Assembly: GCA_038025085.1 (NCBI GenBank)
Contig: CM076142.1
Span: 7,662,501-7,726,500, forward strand
Origin: Tetragonia tetragonoides
Lineage: Eukaryota; Streptophyta; Magnoliopsida; Caryophyllales; Aizoaceae
DNA length: 64,000 nucleotides
Direction: 5' to 3'
Shown here piece by piece: positions 1 through 10,709 of the stretch (the stretch's first letter is position 1; each line of letters opens with the position of its first letter). The translations under genes and the position numbers were made by a program. Under the pieces are notes generated by a model. The model saw nothing but the letters and a program-made list of their open reading frames with translations. It did no database searches and was not told the DNA's origin.

Positions 1-2204
1 GCTAGTGGGATCTTACTCCGTTTAAGAATGTGCTTGGAGTGAGTTTGTGATATAATAAGTGAAAACCTGTTTTTGTAACTTCATAGCTAGTTTATACAGG
101 TTTTTTTTCTTTAAATGTTATTTATAGAGTAGAAGTTCCATAAAATTAACCTAGACCATGTAAACAAAGATGCGCTCCAGATTTTAGAGAATTTCGCATT
201 TTTATCGACCTAATATATGACCAAAGTACCTTAGTTCTTGGCATTTTTAGCTCTGTATGAGTTTTTGAGAAAAATCCCAATCTTGTTGGTGAGAAGGTAT
301 TCAAGTTTTCATTAAAGCAGGATACATCTTGTCACAGTATATATAGATGCAATATGCATGGTAACCAATTTCTTACAGGGATAAGACAGATTTGTAATAA
401 GTTTGGTTGTACTTTTAAATCGATTTACTTATTTAGTTATAATTTACAGATTATATTGGCTCAAGAGAAAGGTTTGTTTACAATGAGCGGGATGGTCTAG
501 GAGAATTTCCAATTTTTTCTTAGTAACCGAGGATTTCTTGTATCGGATAAGCAAATAAAAGCGCATATGAGGCGGCTTCATGATACTCGTGACTTTGTGA
601 GCAAATAAGTGAGTAGACAACAGATGATTTTTAGTCCATTTGACGTGATGTTTGTTCAGTAAATTGATAACGTTGAAAGTGAGTGAACTTTAGTCTGATA
701 ATCATGGAGTTTGAAGATAAGTATTAGTCTGCCACACTTTTTAGGATAGAGTAAAGATTGGAAAGATTTCCACACTTCCTGCGAGTGGTGATGGAGAATA
801 TGAGCAGCCACCATTGACTATTGATTAGCAAACAAATTTACATTCACTGGGTTGAGGTAGTATCTGATATTCAATGAGAATCATCTTCTCACACACTAAT
901 TCTATAATCTTGACTTTCAGGGTGTAAAATTATCCCGTATATATACTACTCTGATTTTCTTACCCATCGACTGTGAATTAATCTTACGCAAGACTTATTG
1001 ATATAGTAAGCAAAATCATATGAAAACTGAAAACCAAAATACTGTACTCTTTTTTTTCTTTCTTTCAGGATTTGTTTAATATTCTTACTAGATTGCAGTG
1101 GTTTTAAGTTGTAGTTACATGCTCCACTTTAGAAACTTGCTCAAAAGATTTTTCTTGATTTTTTTGGTACTTGCACAAGGGAATTAATTTTTGTCTATTA
1201 GATTTGTTAGAGAGGGTCTCACCTTGAGGCCGCCTCATACGAGTTTTTGAGGTCTCCTATAGGCTATGAGGCCGCCTCAAAGTGACGCCCCCTCTATAAT
1301 CAAGCATGATATAAGTTAGAAAGGGCCTCACCTTAAGGTCACCTCATACGAGTTTTTGTGTTGAAAAATAGAATCATTACCTGACAAATCCTACATCTAT
1401 ATTCAATTATCCATAACAATGTGCTGTTAAATCATCATAGAACTTCACTCCTATTAGCATGGAAATGTAAAAGTTTGTAGGAGAGAGGTTCCTATCAGAG
1501 AGGGTAACTGAGTATTGATGTAAGTTTGTCTCTACTATATCATCATGCATCATTTATGTATACCTTTATTTGTGACAGTATTGCAACAACCAAACAAATA
1601 GCAAAATTGAAGTTGGCCAATAAGAAAAAAAAGGATTTAAACAATTAGAAAAGAGAGTGGGGGAACACATACACAACGACCTTTGACAGTGAAAGCAGTA
1701 TTTGTTTGTGGAGAAATCTACAAGATCTACCGACTCAGTGTCTACCACCATGGTTGGTCCCCAGTTTTTATGATGATTTCATGATGCTCAAATGCAATTC
1801 ATAAATGTTTTTTATTTAACCAGAAGTTTACCTGAATCCTTTGAGCCAACTGGCTAAGATTTATTCGCATCGAGTTGGCTCATTAAAGGGTAAAGTGCTC
1901 TCGATAAATAGTTCTCCATTTATAATATTCGACTCCTCAATCTTGTTTAAGGGATGAGAGTGGCAAATCTATCACATCAACCATTTATTGTATGCAATTC
2001 AAAAATGTTAGTAAAGAATTAAAAACCATAGGTTATCTTATAATTCAAAGATCATATGACATTTTGTTTAATTTCTTAATCTGTACAAATAATACTATCT
2101 CTAGCGGTATATTTCGCTTGGATTCTATAAATGTATGAGCTTCGGCTTATCCTTTATTTAATAAAAATGAACTACTAATTATCCAAAAAACGCTCTCCAT
2201 TGTA
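1..2204. other. Intergenic, no gene recognised
   Basis: AT-rich sequence with no convincing reading frame, domain or RNA gene on either strand. The right part is the 3' flank of the minus-strand LBD gene. The only structure I can support is the short repeated segment at about 1213-1362, listed separately. Confidence 0.6.
1213..1362. repeat. Short diverged direct repeat (GAGGCCGCCTCATACGAG type)
   Basis: Two similar blocks about 109 bp apart both read AGGG(T/C)CTCACCTT followed by a palindromic GAGG-CC-CCTC-like core and CATACGAGTTTTTG. A middle copy of the GAGGCCGCCTCA core lies at about 1268. Looser relatives of the motif appear near 550, 18985 and 54600-54690. The pattern resembles remnants of a small inverted-repeat element, but no complete ends or target duplication are visible. 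Confidence 0.35.
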
Positions 2205-2510
2205 CTAATAGGGAAAAGTTATTACATTATCTGGAACTACCATGTCATTTCCAATTCCTTCATAAAAGTTAGTGACATGAACATCATCCACTGGCTTATT
2301 ATTATCAGTAAAAAGGAACTGATGATCACATTGTGCACAACACAAGACAATCAAGCCCTGTGTCTTGGCTAACTCATGTTCAACTTCCATTATTTGTTGC
2401 CTCAGCTGGCTTATTATCCCAACACTGCCATAGACCGGGTCTCGAACTCGTAACGTTGCTTCGAAAACCATGCTCTCTGCTGCCTCTTCTCGTTTCCCTA
2501 CAGGAAGTTG
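2205..2510 (-). CDS. LBD: LBD exon 2
   Basis: Begins after the acceptor ACTGCAG (2517-2511) in phase with exon 1. It encodes the LPVGKREEAAES...RVRDPVYGSVG part of the LOB domain, a leucine/isoleucine heptad-like stretch, and a variable C-terminus to the stop at 2205-2207. No internal stop or frameshift is seen. Confidence 0.9.
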   Translation of the reverse strand, partial: QLPVGKREEAAESMVFEATLRVRDPVYGSVGIISQLRQQIMEVEHELAKTQGLIVLCCAQCDHQFLFTDNNKPVDDVHVTNFYEGIGNDMVVPDNVITFPY

Positions 2511-3232
2511 CTGCAGTACCATAAAATTTGATTATGAACATAGACATTGTACTCAATTGGTCCACTAGGGGCTAGCATTTTGTTACTTATTGCACCAAAA
2601 AGAGGGCTAGTGTTTTGTGATTAATGTTCTATAAGATCTAACAATAACATCTTAACATTATGAAAGTTTGTTGAGATTATAACTGTCATAATGTTATGCA
2701 AAGCCAATGATCATAGAAAGGAAGAAAAAGTGCTTAATCTTCATACAAGTATATATCATAACAGTCATATATGCAAAAGTACCATATAGTCATATCGTAA
2801 AAGTATCCTCTTGTTTTAGTGTACGTGTACCTTGGATGAACGGGAATAATTCATTGATTGAAAGTCATATGTCATCTAAAAAAGATTATTTTGTTTACAT
2901 TTGGGTTGTTGCCTGTTATCATATGTAAGGCGAGATCGAAATTCAAACACTACATATCAAGACCATGCTTAAGTTATTATGAAATCTAAAAAAAAGGGTC
3001 AAGCTATTGTTGTTTCTTTTTTGTTCTTCTCTGTATTAACTTCAATTTTTGACAGTTATGAAATTCTGACAATCAAAAAAACAATCTCTATTGACTGAAA
3101 TGGTCTAAAAACAAAGAAGAAGACAGGACATTACATTATTCGTGTTCAAGGGGAGAATATAAGCATATGAAATTAAATTTGCACAAAAATGTGTATAAGA
3201 TTTTTTTTCTTATTTTGTTTTATTATAAGTAC

Positions 3233-3323
3233 CTGTAACATCTTGGCAATATTGCTGGCTCCAAAGATTTTATGGACATAAGCAAATCTTTGAGGATTGG
3301 TTGAAGGAAAATAGGGTGCAAAG
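3233..3323 (-). CDS. LBD: LBD exon 1, 3' part (GAS block)
   Basis: Starts with the second CTTTG copy (3323-3319) and continues in the frame broken upstream. It encodes the APYFPS...FAYVHKIFGASN segment and ends at KMLQ followed by the donor GTAC at 3232. Exon and splice position match the usual LBD gene structure. Confidence 0.88.
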
Positions 3324-3478
3324 TCATAAGAATTAGGGTAATATTTTGTATGTATTCATTTACCCAGAAGGCCTGTATTTATAGGCAATATACAAGAGGC
3401 TTACAATACAAGCTATAGACAAGATTTAGGAAATATATACATATTTGCCTAATATACAAATATATGTACTGTCTAATA
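3324..3478 (-). repeat. 3' LTR of the copia element
   Basis: 155 bp, near-identical to 8328-8486. On the minus strand it begins TATTAGACAG directly after the purine tract and ends at the CTTTG target duplication. Compared with the other LTR it has four substitutions and lacks a 4-bp ACAA repeat. Confidence 0.92.
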
Positions 3479-3487
3479 CTCCCCCTC
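3479..3487 (-). other. Polypurine tract of the copia element
   Basis: GAGGGGGAG on the minus strand, ending at the base before the 3' LTR. This is the usual plus-strand priming site for copia elements. It overlaps the stop codon region of the RNase H frame (3486-3488). Confidence 0.85.
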
Positions 3488-4970
3488 AAGTTGGAGCATG
3501 GAGGTTTAAAATGCCCAACTTGGACAATAGAAACTCAAACGGCTGGCGACCTAAAGCTTTAGTGAAAAGATCGACCAATTGATCTTTAGATCGTACAAAG
3601 CATGTGGAAATATTCCCAGCGACCAACTGTTCACGAACATAATGACAGTCAAGCTCAATATGTTTAGTCCTCTCGTGGAACACTGGATTGGATGCAATGT
3701 ACATCGCAGCTTGGTTGTCACATAAGAGTCGCATAGGCTGTTTATGGAATACGCCAAGAGAAGCCAAAAATGATTTTAACCAAGTTAACTCACAAGTAGC
3801 AACAACCATGGCACGATACTCAGCCTCTGCAGAAGAACGGGCAACTGTAGGTTGTTTCTTAGTGCGCCAAGAAATAGGTGACTGTCCCAAGTGAACAAAA
3901 TAACCTGTAACAGATCGGCGGGTAATAGGACAACTTGCCCAATCCGAATCACTATAACCATATAACTGAAGCTCACTGTCAGCACGGAGGACAATACCTT
4001 GACCAGGGGCACCTTTTAAGTAACGTAGAACTCGTAAGGCAACGTCTAGGTGTTCTTGGCGAGGCTCTTGGAGAAATTGGGATAAAACATGTACAGAATA
4101 ACAGATGTCTGGACGTGTGATAGTGAGGTAAACGAGCCTGCCCACAAGTCGACGATACTGACTTGGATCACGCAACGATGGTCCTGTAGCTTGACCAAGA
4201 TGATGATTTTGCTCCATAGGAAAACTAGCAGGTTTACAACCAGTAAGGCCTGCCTCAGACAAAATATCAAGAGCATACTTATGTTGTGAAACAAATAATC
4301 CTACAGGACTACGAGCAACTTCAAGTCCTAAGAAATATTTGAGGGGACCTAAATCCTTGATCTGGAAACAATCATTCAAATAAGACTTGAAACTAGCACA
4401 TGCAGCCGAATCATTACCAGCAAGAATGAGGTCATCAACATAAACAAGGACAGAAAGAAATATATCCCCACGCTTCAAGGTGAATAATGTGTGATCTGCA
4501 TGGGACTGTATAAAACCATACTGGCGAAGAGCCGTACTAAGTTTAGCGAACCAATTTCGCGGGGATTGACGTAAACCATATAAAGATTTACGCAAACGAC
4601 ACACCTTACCAGGTTGAGAACTAGAGAAACCAGGAGGTAACTTCATGTAAACTTCTTCATGCAAATCACCATGTAAAAACGCATTATTCACATCCATTTG
4701 ATGAAGTTCCCAACCTTTGATAGTTGCAATGGCCAAAAATGCACGAACACTCACCATTTTTGCAACAGGTGCAAACGTCTCTGTGTAATCTATGCCTTCG
4801 ACCTGATCATCCCTACGAATCACTAACCTGGCTTTAAATCGCTCAATCGTGCCATCAGAATTATATTTAATCTTATACACCCATTTCGAACCAATGGCCT
4901 TCTTCCCTGGGGGAAGATCTGTAAGAGTCCATGTTTCGGTTTTTTCAAGAGCATCAATCTCATGCTGCAT
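3486..4970 (-). pseudogene. copia reverse transcriptase and RNase H, long open piece
   Basis: 494 codons open. RVT_2-type reverse transcriptase starts at the GSKWVYKIK motif, with QMDVNNAFLHGDL carrying the first catalytic aspartate and LVYVDDLILAG the YVDD active site. It is followed by KYFLGLEVARS, the DSDWASC segment of the Ty1-type RNase H and the SSAEAEYRAM motif, ending with DLFTKALGRQPF. This is the best preserved part; it is still only part of a broken polyprotein. Confidence 0.93.
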
Positions 4971-6445
4971 GGCTTCACGCCACTTAGGATCAACAACAGC
5001 CTCAGAATATCATTTGGTTCGACACCTGCTGTAACTGCAGCTAAAAACTTGGTGTGTGAAGCAGAAAATTTCTTACATGTGACAAAGTTTGCTAAAGGAT
5101 ACCGCGTACCTGAGGAGTCCTGAGGAGATGAGGAACTTGGAATGGGGTCAGCCAAACGAGCCGAATATGTCACATAATCACGATATTTTGCTGGGGCATG
5201 TCGTTGTCGCTTGCCACGACCTAAAAGTGCAGATTGCGAGGCGGGAGTAGCCAATGACGAAGGAGAGGATTGTGGAGTAGATGTCGCCAATGAGGAAGGA
5301 TCAGATGGCGGCAATGAATCATCTTCCCCTTGCGACAAAGATGGGGTAGACATCACTCCCCCTGTCACTGGACGAACAATAGAAGGAGACCAATACCAAT
5401 CATCCATACAAGTAATATCAAAAACATCATGCACCACATTATCAGCTGAACCCATATCCTTAGAGAAAGGAAAAATAGACTCGTGAAACACAACATCTGG
5501 AGAGACAAACACATGTTCTGAGTCAAGATCATATACCTTCCAACCTTTCTTACCATTGGGATACCCTAAGAAAACACACCGACGACTACGGGGAGCAAAT
5601 TTGTCATTGTTACGAGATTTGTGATGTGCATAACACAAAGAGCCAAAAACACGAAGACGCTCATAAGATGGAGGAGAAGCATATGGAGTTTTCCCTTTCA
5701 ATACCTTAGAAGGTGTGCGATTGATCAGATACGCCGCTGTAAGAACACATTCTCCCCAAAATTCAATGGGCAAATTTGCTTGGAAACGTAGAGCTCGAGC
5801 AACATCTAAAATATGCCTGTGTTTTCGTTCTACATGTCCATTTTGCTATGGTGTACAAACACATGAACTTTCCTGCAAGATACCATTCTCAGCATAAAAG
5901 GATTTCATAGGCCCGGAGAAAAACTCCTGACCATTATCACTACGAACAATCTTAACGCTTTTACCAAATTGGGGTTTGGCCATAACACAGAAATTCCGTA
6001 ACAAGGTACCTGCTGCACTTTTGTCAATCATCAAATATACCCACACAACACGACTATAATCATCAACAATAGTCAAGAAGTAATGTGCACCAGTAAGGGT
6101 GGAGGTGCCATAAGGCCCCCAAATATCACAGTGTATTAATTGAAATAAATCGTCTGCACAACTGTCACTTGCAGGAAATGAACTACGAGTCTGTTCACCA
6201 CGATAACAAGCATCACACACTGTGTCTCTATTGGAAGAGCAACTACTATAACTAACATTAGGAACTAAGGACATAGGATAATTAGATGGATGCCCAAGTC
6301 GACGATGCCATAACTCATAAGTGTCAACGCTACTCGCCGCCGCCATACCAAAATTGATCGACAAAGGCTGATAGATATAGACCCCATTCCGTAATTCACC
6401 CACTCTAATCGGGCTCCTCGATGTGCGGTCCTGTAAAACACACAA
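4823..6445 (-). pseudogene. copia GAG-pre-integrase and integrase, broken
   Basis: Piece one (6445-5846) holds the H-H-C-C zinc-binding region (WHRRLGHPS...CDACYRGEQ) and the first two catalytic acidic residues, in HCDIWGP and RSDNGQEF. A CAG-to-TAG type stop at about 5846 breaks the [12 protein letters not shown] segment. Piece two (5773-4823) continues with [17 protein letters not shown] and a serine/proline-rich linker. Near 5010 a one-base frameshift separates the linker from the RT frame. Confidence 0.87.
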
Positions 6446-6698
6446 ATTTTCTGGAAAATGTCACAATGTAATGAGAATCTTTTATGAGCTGGCCAACGGA
6501 CAGTAAATTAACTGATAAGGGAGGAACATATAACACATGTTTCAAAACGAAACCGGAAGGAAACACAACATCTCCGGCTTTCACTGTAGATATACGGGCA
6601 CCATTGGGAAGAAGAACCGGAGAAGGATAAATATCATACAAGTTGGAGAGAATAGACAAAGTACCAGTCCTATGATGTGAAGCACCACTATCAATCAA
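6405..6698 (-). pseudogene. copia protease segment
   Basis: Begins in the same frame as gag after a TAA at 6728-6726. It contains the retroviral-type aspartic protease motif IDSGASHH near its start, followed by LPNG and VLYVPPLSVNLLSV, a typical copia pattern. The frame is lost at about 6440, where the integrase part continues in another frame. Confidence 0.85.
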
Positions 6699-6725
6699 CC
6701 ATTGAGAACTTGTGTCATTCTTACC

Positions 6726-7915
6726 TTAAAGTTTATCACCTGGAGGAGATGGCTCAAGTAAAGAAAGTAACCGCTGCACGACATCATTGGTCAGACCTGG
6801 AATGGAAGGTGACAGGGGCTGAATACGAGAAGAGTCAACAACCTGGGAAGAAGCATGTGCTGCTGCTGTAGTAGCGGGTTGGACAGTAGTTGCTCCGATA
6901 GGAGCAGTTGGTGCAGCAGTAGAGGTAGTGCCACGACCCCTACCGCGACCACGACCCCAACCAGGTGGTCGGCCAATGCGATCGAAGCACCTATCATATG
7001 TATGTCCAACTCTGTTACAGTATGTGCATGAGGGTTTTTCACCAGCAACTTGCAAATTTGTTCCTTGAATGGAGTTAGAATTCTGATTTATCATAATACC
7101 ACGAGCACGTCCAGTGGCTTGGGCCGCAAAGCCTACAGCCATGGTGCCATTTTCATTTGTACGAGCAACAGCTCGGTGAGTCTCCTCACGCATTATCATA
7201 GCATAAACATGGTCAAGACTAGGAAGATGCTCGGTATTAAGGATTTGAGTGCGAATGACTCCATACACATCATCTAGACCAAAAAGGAACTGGTACGTTT
7301 TCATGTTTTCAAACCATCGAAATAGACTAACAACACTTTCCCCAGATGCAAATTCAGACAAAGCATGAGTACATAGTTCATCCCATAGACCAACAAGTTT
7401 GGTATAGTATGACATAACATTCAATCCTTCTTTTTGGTTGAACCTAAATCACTCCACAGTTGATAAATTTTTGGCCCATTTTTTACAGAGAAACGAGCTT
7501 TCAAACTATCTCACAAAATCTTGGCATTATTAACTCTTGCAACACTATTATAAATTGGAGTATCAAGAGAATTAAATATCCAAGAGACAATAGTAGAATC
7601 AACTTGTTCCCAAGCAGCAAATTCAAGAGATTGAACATCAGTAGGTTTAGTAACAAAACCATTAATAACGCCAATTTTGTTTTTAGATTTCAAAGCAATT
7701 AACATGCCTTGCTCCCAACTAGAGTAATTATCACCTTTGAGAGTGTGTTTAGTTAAGATCACACCTGCATGATCGGCAACAGGATGCAAGTAGTAGGGAG
7801 ATGATGGGTCTGTGACTGGATTAACAGCGGGCTTGGCACCGGAACCGTTGGAATCATCGCCGACCATAGCTTCGTGGAATAAATTGCACTTCACCACTGT
7901 GAGAGACAAGAACAA
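6726..7915 (-). pseudogene. copia gag (capsid and zinc knuckle), broken
   Basis: Two open pieces, 7915-7511 and 7424-6726. The first shows the typical gag start with a KGDNYSSWEQGML motif; the second has the DELCTH / YQFLFGLDD region and a CCHC knuckle C-x2-C-x4-H-x4-C (CTYCNRVGHTYDRC) before a glycine/arginine-rich tail. An in-frame stop follows NNAKIL near 7508, and a single-base frameshift lies near 7445. A further TAA at 6726-6728 separates gag from the protease part in the same frame. Upstream, 7916-8314 is the non-coding leader. Confidence 0.85.
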
Positions 7916-8314
7916 TTGGAGGGGACCACCACAAATTCACAATTGCTTCTTTGAACAAATTTTGTGAGTAAGACAAAGGACAAAGTCCACCGCCAAGATG
8001 AATAATTAATTGCTCCAACTATGAAACACCAACAGAAGAAAAACTCACTCTAAAGGGATTTGATTTTCTCCCTTTATATGCTACACATAAGTGGGAAGTA
8101 TGGGAACCCAATAAACTAGCAACAACCGTTGCTTGTGGAAATAAGAGATTATTAGATCACAACCGTGACCCCTAAGACGGGAGAGTAAACAATTTCGTTG
8201 ATTAGACCGGCGGACAACCGTCACCGAGTAAGGAGAAATAAACGATCACGGGCAAAATACGAGACAATGAAAAAAAACATTAGGGTTTTGCGAAAACTTT
8301 GAGCTTAGGAAGGA

Positions 8315-8327
8315 GGCTCTGGTACCA
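8315..8327 (-). promoter_or_regulatory. Primer-binding site (initiator tRNA-Met type)
   Basis: Minus strand reads TGGTACCAGAGCC, directly adjacent to the 5' LTR. The plant copia consensus is TGGTATCAGAGC, complementary to the 3' end of initiator tRNA-Met; one base differs. Confidence 0.85.
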
Positions 8328-8486
8328 TAATAAGAATTAGGGTAATATTTTGTACATATTCATTTACCCAGAAGGCCTGTATTTATAGGCAATATACAAG
8401 AGACTTACAATACAAGCTATAGACAAACAAGATTTAGGAAATATATACATATTTGCCTAATATACAAATATATGTACTGTCTAATA
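8328..8486 (-). repeat. 5' LTR of the copia element
   Basis: 159 bp LTR matching 3324-3478. On the minus strand it ends immediately before the primer-binding site at 8327. The outer end abuts the target duplication CAAAG (8487-8491, plus strand). Confidence 0.92.
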
Positions 8487-8556
8487 CAAAGATGCAATCT
8501 TTAGGACACTGCCTTCTCAAATATTTGCAAGCTGCACATCTTCTTGAATTTGACAT
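8487..8556 (-). CDS. LBD: LBD exon 1, 5' part (start codon and C-block)
   Basis: Carries the initiator ATG (8556-8554) and the four-cysteine C-block. It ends at the target duplication CTTTG (minus strand), immediately before the 5' LTR of the copia element, so reading breaks after residue 23, one base into the next codon. Confidence 0.88.
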
Positions 8557-9359
8557 TTATTCTTAATCAGATTCTGATCTATTAAATCTTTTGAAATTCT
8601 GGAAAATCTTAATTAGATTCAAATCTCTTGTAGCTTGATTATTATTTTATATGATTTTGTGATCTTTATATATTTTCAGAGAGCTAGTTGTTTGATGTTC
8701 TAATGTTGGAATGTGTATAACGGCTAGTAATCTGCTAGCTCTTTTTAAAAAATTCTGCTTAGCTGAAATAAGGAAATTTTGTGAAGATGATATAACCATA
8801 CTTTAAGCTAGAATGCAATAGGAGAGAACGAATTTAGACATGGGAATTTAGTTAAAGCATCCATTTTAAGCCACAACGGCTATAAATTTGAATTGATCTG
8901 CAAAAGGGATGCTTGGTTATTCACTTTAAAACTTTCTAATAAAAGTTATAAAAATGGGACTAGTCCTTAAACTGTGTAAGATTATATTATAAATCATTGG
9001 TTAAATGGTGGACCACTAGTAACAAGTTCATAGAAGTGACGAGTAAATAATAGTTAGTGCAAATAAATGAATCAAATATAAAACTTAGAAGTTGATTTAC
9101 ACCATGGAAAAGAGAGTAGTTGTAGATTAAAGCAAAAAATAATGTCCCGTTTGATTACATATCTGATATATGTTTGGAATCTGGAATCAAATGACTTCTT
9201 ATTTCATTATTTTTGCGTCTTAATATGATCATGACTTAGGTAAAAACAAGGATATATTCTTGTAAAAATACTTATTAATTTGTAAATTTAGGAATGGCTA
9301 TTCATTTATAACTTAAATCTAAAAATGCACATACAAATTGGGGTAATTGTGATCGAATC
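8557..9359. other. Upstream region of the LBD gene
   Basis: AT-rich sequence 5' of the LBD start codon. No gene, RNA gene or clear promoter element could be assigned by eye. Confidence 0.5.
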
Positions 9360-9374
9360 AAATACCAAGTGTAC

Positions 9375-9550
9375 GCCTTGAAAGGGGTAGTGGAGTTAGT
9401 TGTGGGGTTGAATTTCATGACAAAGGTCATGAGTTGAATTCCCATAAGGCCTATTTACTGAGCATGTCTGCAAGATTTATCTTGTTGGCTTACCCAGTAT
9501 GTATGGTTTGCAGGCATTGAGTAGTGGCTAAGAGTTACTCGTATAAAAAA
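9375..9550 (+). mobile_element. tRNA-derived SINE with poly(A)-like tail
   Basis: 176-bp insertion flanked by a perfect 15-bp duplication AAATACCAAGTGTAC (9360-9374 and 9551-9565). Near its start GGGTAGTGGAGTTAGTTG resembles a pol III A box, and AGGTCATGAGTTGAATTCCC at about 9425-9444 is a good B box. The 3' end is an A-run. Size, boxes, tail and target duplication together fit a plant tRNA-derived SINE mobilised by LINE machinery. Confidence 0.88.
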
Positions 9551-9565
9551 AAATACCAAGTGTAC

Positions 9566-9954
9566 AAAAATATGTGAATAAGTAGCTTCGCCAACAAAGA
9601 AAAAGAAAAGAAGAGAAAAGTGGACAATGTAAACTTTTCTCTTTGATAGAATTAAAAATCTCTTAATGTGTAAGATATCATAGTATATAATTTTTCGAAG
9701 ATAAAGGATTAATACAATTGTAAGAGTTAGATTGTGGGATAGATTCGCATGTGGTGGTGGATTTGTTTTCAATTTTTGGAAAAATGCTGCCTAAAGTAAC
9801 CCTAATGTGAACCTCATATTATAGCAATATCATATAATGAATCATTAGATTATGATTATCAGATTAAGCTCTAATATGTTTGTCGTGAAGGCAATTATGA
9901 TGGCGGATGCTATGACTAATTAGTTGTTATTTAGGATGGGTTCTTTTTCACTTA
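9566..9954. other. Intergenic, nothing recognised
   Basis: AT-rich spacer between the SINE and the minisatellite upstream of the F-box gene. No coding signal is seen on either strand; a minus-strand frame at 9455-9772 runs through the SINE and is fortuitous. Confidence 0.5.
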
Positions 9955-10215
9955 TTGGACTTTACCCAATTAGTGAAAATAAGACATTACTGAATCAGTG
10001 AGAATAAGTTGTAGGACCTTACCCAATCAGTGAAAATTACTGACAGTACCCACATTCCTACTCAAAGAATCATTGACATGTACTTAATGAATTAGTGAGA
10101 ATCAATGGAAAGACCTTACCGAATCAGTGAAAATCAGTGGCAGGACTTTACTCAATCAGTAAGAATCAGTGACAAGACCTTATCCAATCAATGAGAATCA
10201 GTGGAAATAAATGGG
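9955..10215 (+). repeat. Diverged minisatellite (about 32-bp unit)
   Basis: At least seven degenerate copies of a unit like GGACCTTACCCAATCAGTGA followed by GAATCAGTGGA. Copies differ by point changes and small indels. The array ends about 500 bp before the start codon of the F-box/kelch gene, in its promoter or 5' UTR region. Confidence 0.75.
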
Positions 10216-10709
10216 AAAAAAACGCACCCTCCTACTCACTACTTTGATAGTGCTCCTTCAATGTTTGTTCCTTCAGCACCATTATGATCCCTCATTCAGC
10301 TTCACTCCGACTGGTCCATAAATCTCAAAGTTCTTCAACTTCGAGTACACAGGGATTCATACTGCAAAATTTCAAGAGAATTCAGACAAAATTCAAAATG
10401 GAATCAATTTTTTGGACAGCATTCTATAAACGGTACTGTCACGTGGTGAACACGAGTACAAACTACAGTCATAATGCAAATAGTTTAAAATCAATAAAAC
10501 CATCCTTGTTAAAACAAGAAAGACGCCAAAGAGGGAAAAGAAGACCATCAGAGCAAAAGAGAGCTCAACTGATAGCTCCCCTACTCAACATAATTTACCT
10601 CAAAACCTGGAGAGAGAAAATCCCTCAATCATTCATACACAATACAATAAACCAACCCATCAAAACACCAAAAAAGAAAACTTTGATTTCTTTAGTTTCT
10701 TCCCAATTC

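Larger units (their letters stand above)
3324..8486 (-). mobile_element. Ty1/copia LTR retrotransposon, nearly full length, coding region decayed
   Basis: Two LTRs (155 and 159 bp) bracket an internal region read on the minus strand. The 5' LTR is followed directly by a primer-binding site and the 3' LTR is preceded by a purine tract. Perfect 5-bp duplications CAAAG (plus strand) flank it at 3319-3323 and 8487-8491. The internal order, minus strand, is gag with zinc knuckle, aspartic protease, integrase, reverse transcriptase, RNase H; integrase before RT is the Pseudoviridae (copia) order. Several stops and frameshifts mean the copy cannot make an intact polyprotein. The LTRs differ by about 4 substitutions and one 4-bp indel, so the insertion is fairly young. 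It has split the exon of the surrounding LBD gene. Confidence 0.95.
2205..8556 (-). pseudogene. LBD: LOB-domain (LBD) transcription factor gene, interrupted by a Ty1/copia element
   Basis: Seen: ATG at 8556-8554; exon 1 from 8556 to 8487 continues, after the retroelement and one copy of its 5-bp target duplication, from 3318 to 3233 (52 codons). The intron is 3232-2511 (GT...CAG) and exon 2 is 2510-2205 (101 codons plus stop). The frame is open across all parts if the insertion is ignored, giving 153 residues. The N-terminus has the LOB C-block spacing C-x2-C-x6-C-x3-C (residues 7-21), then the GAS block ending in KMLQ at the exon junction, then the conserved RVRDPVYG segment and a leucine-rich helix in exon 2. 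Known: LBD proteins are plant-specific nuclear DNA-binding regulators; class I members have this C-block, GAS block and coiled coil. The short protein and AACKYLRR start resemble the Arabidopsis LBD23/24 group from memory. Inferred: this allele is inactive because the insertion falls directly after the C-block. Confidence 0.9.

Noticed and set aside
1566..1751. 61-codon minus-strand ORF with several cysteines
   Set aside because: Short, no splice context, no family resemblance.
3324..8486. Copia element as a functional element
   Set aside because: Stops near 7508, 6727 and 5846 and frameshifts near 7445, 6440 and 5010 break the polyprotein.
9455..9772. 105-codon minus-strand ORF
   Set aside because: Runs through the SINE and flanking AT-rich DNA; low-complexity product.
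10284..10709. N-terminal extension of the F-box/kelch frame
   Set aside because: The frame is open but the peptide is low-complexity and unlike the family; the ATG at 10710 lies just before the F-box as expected.
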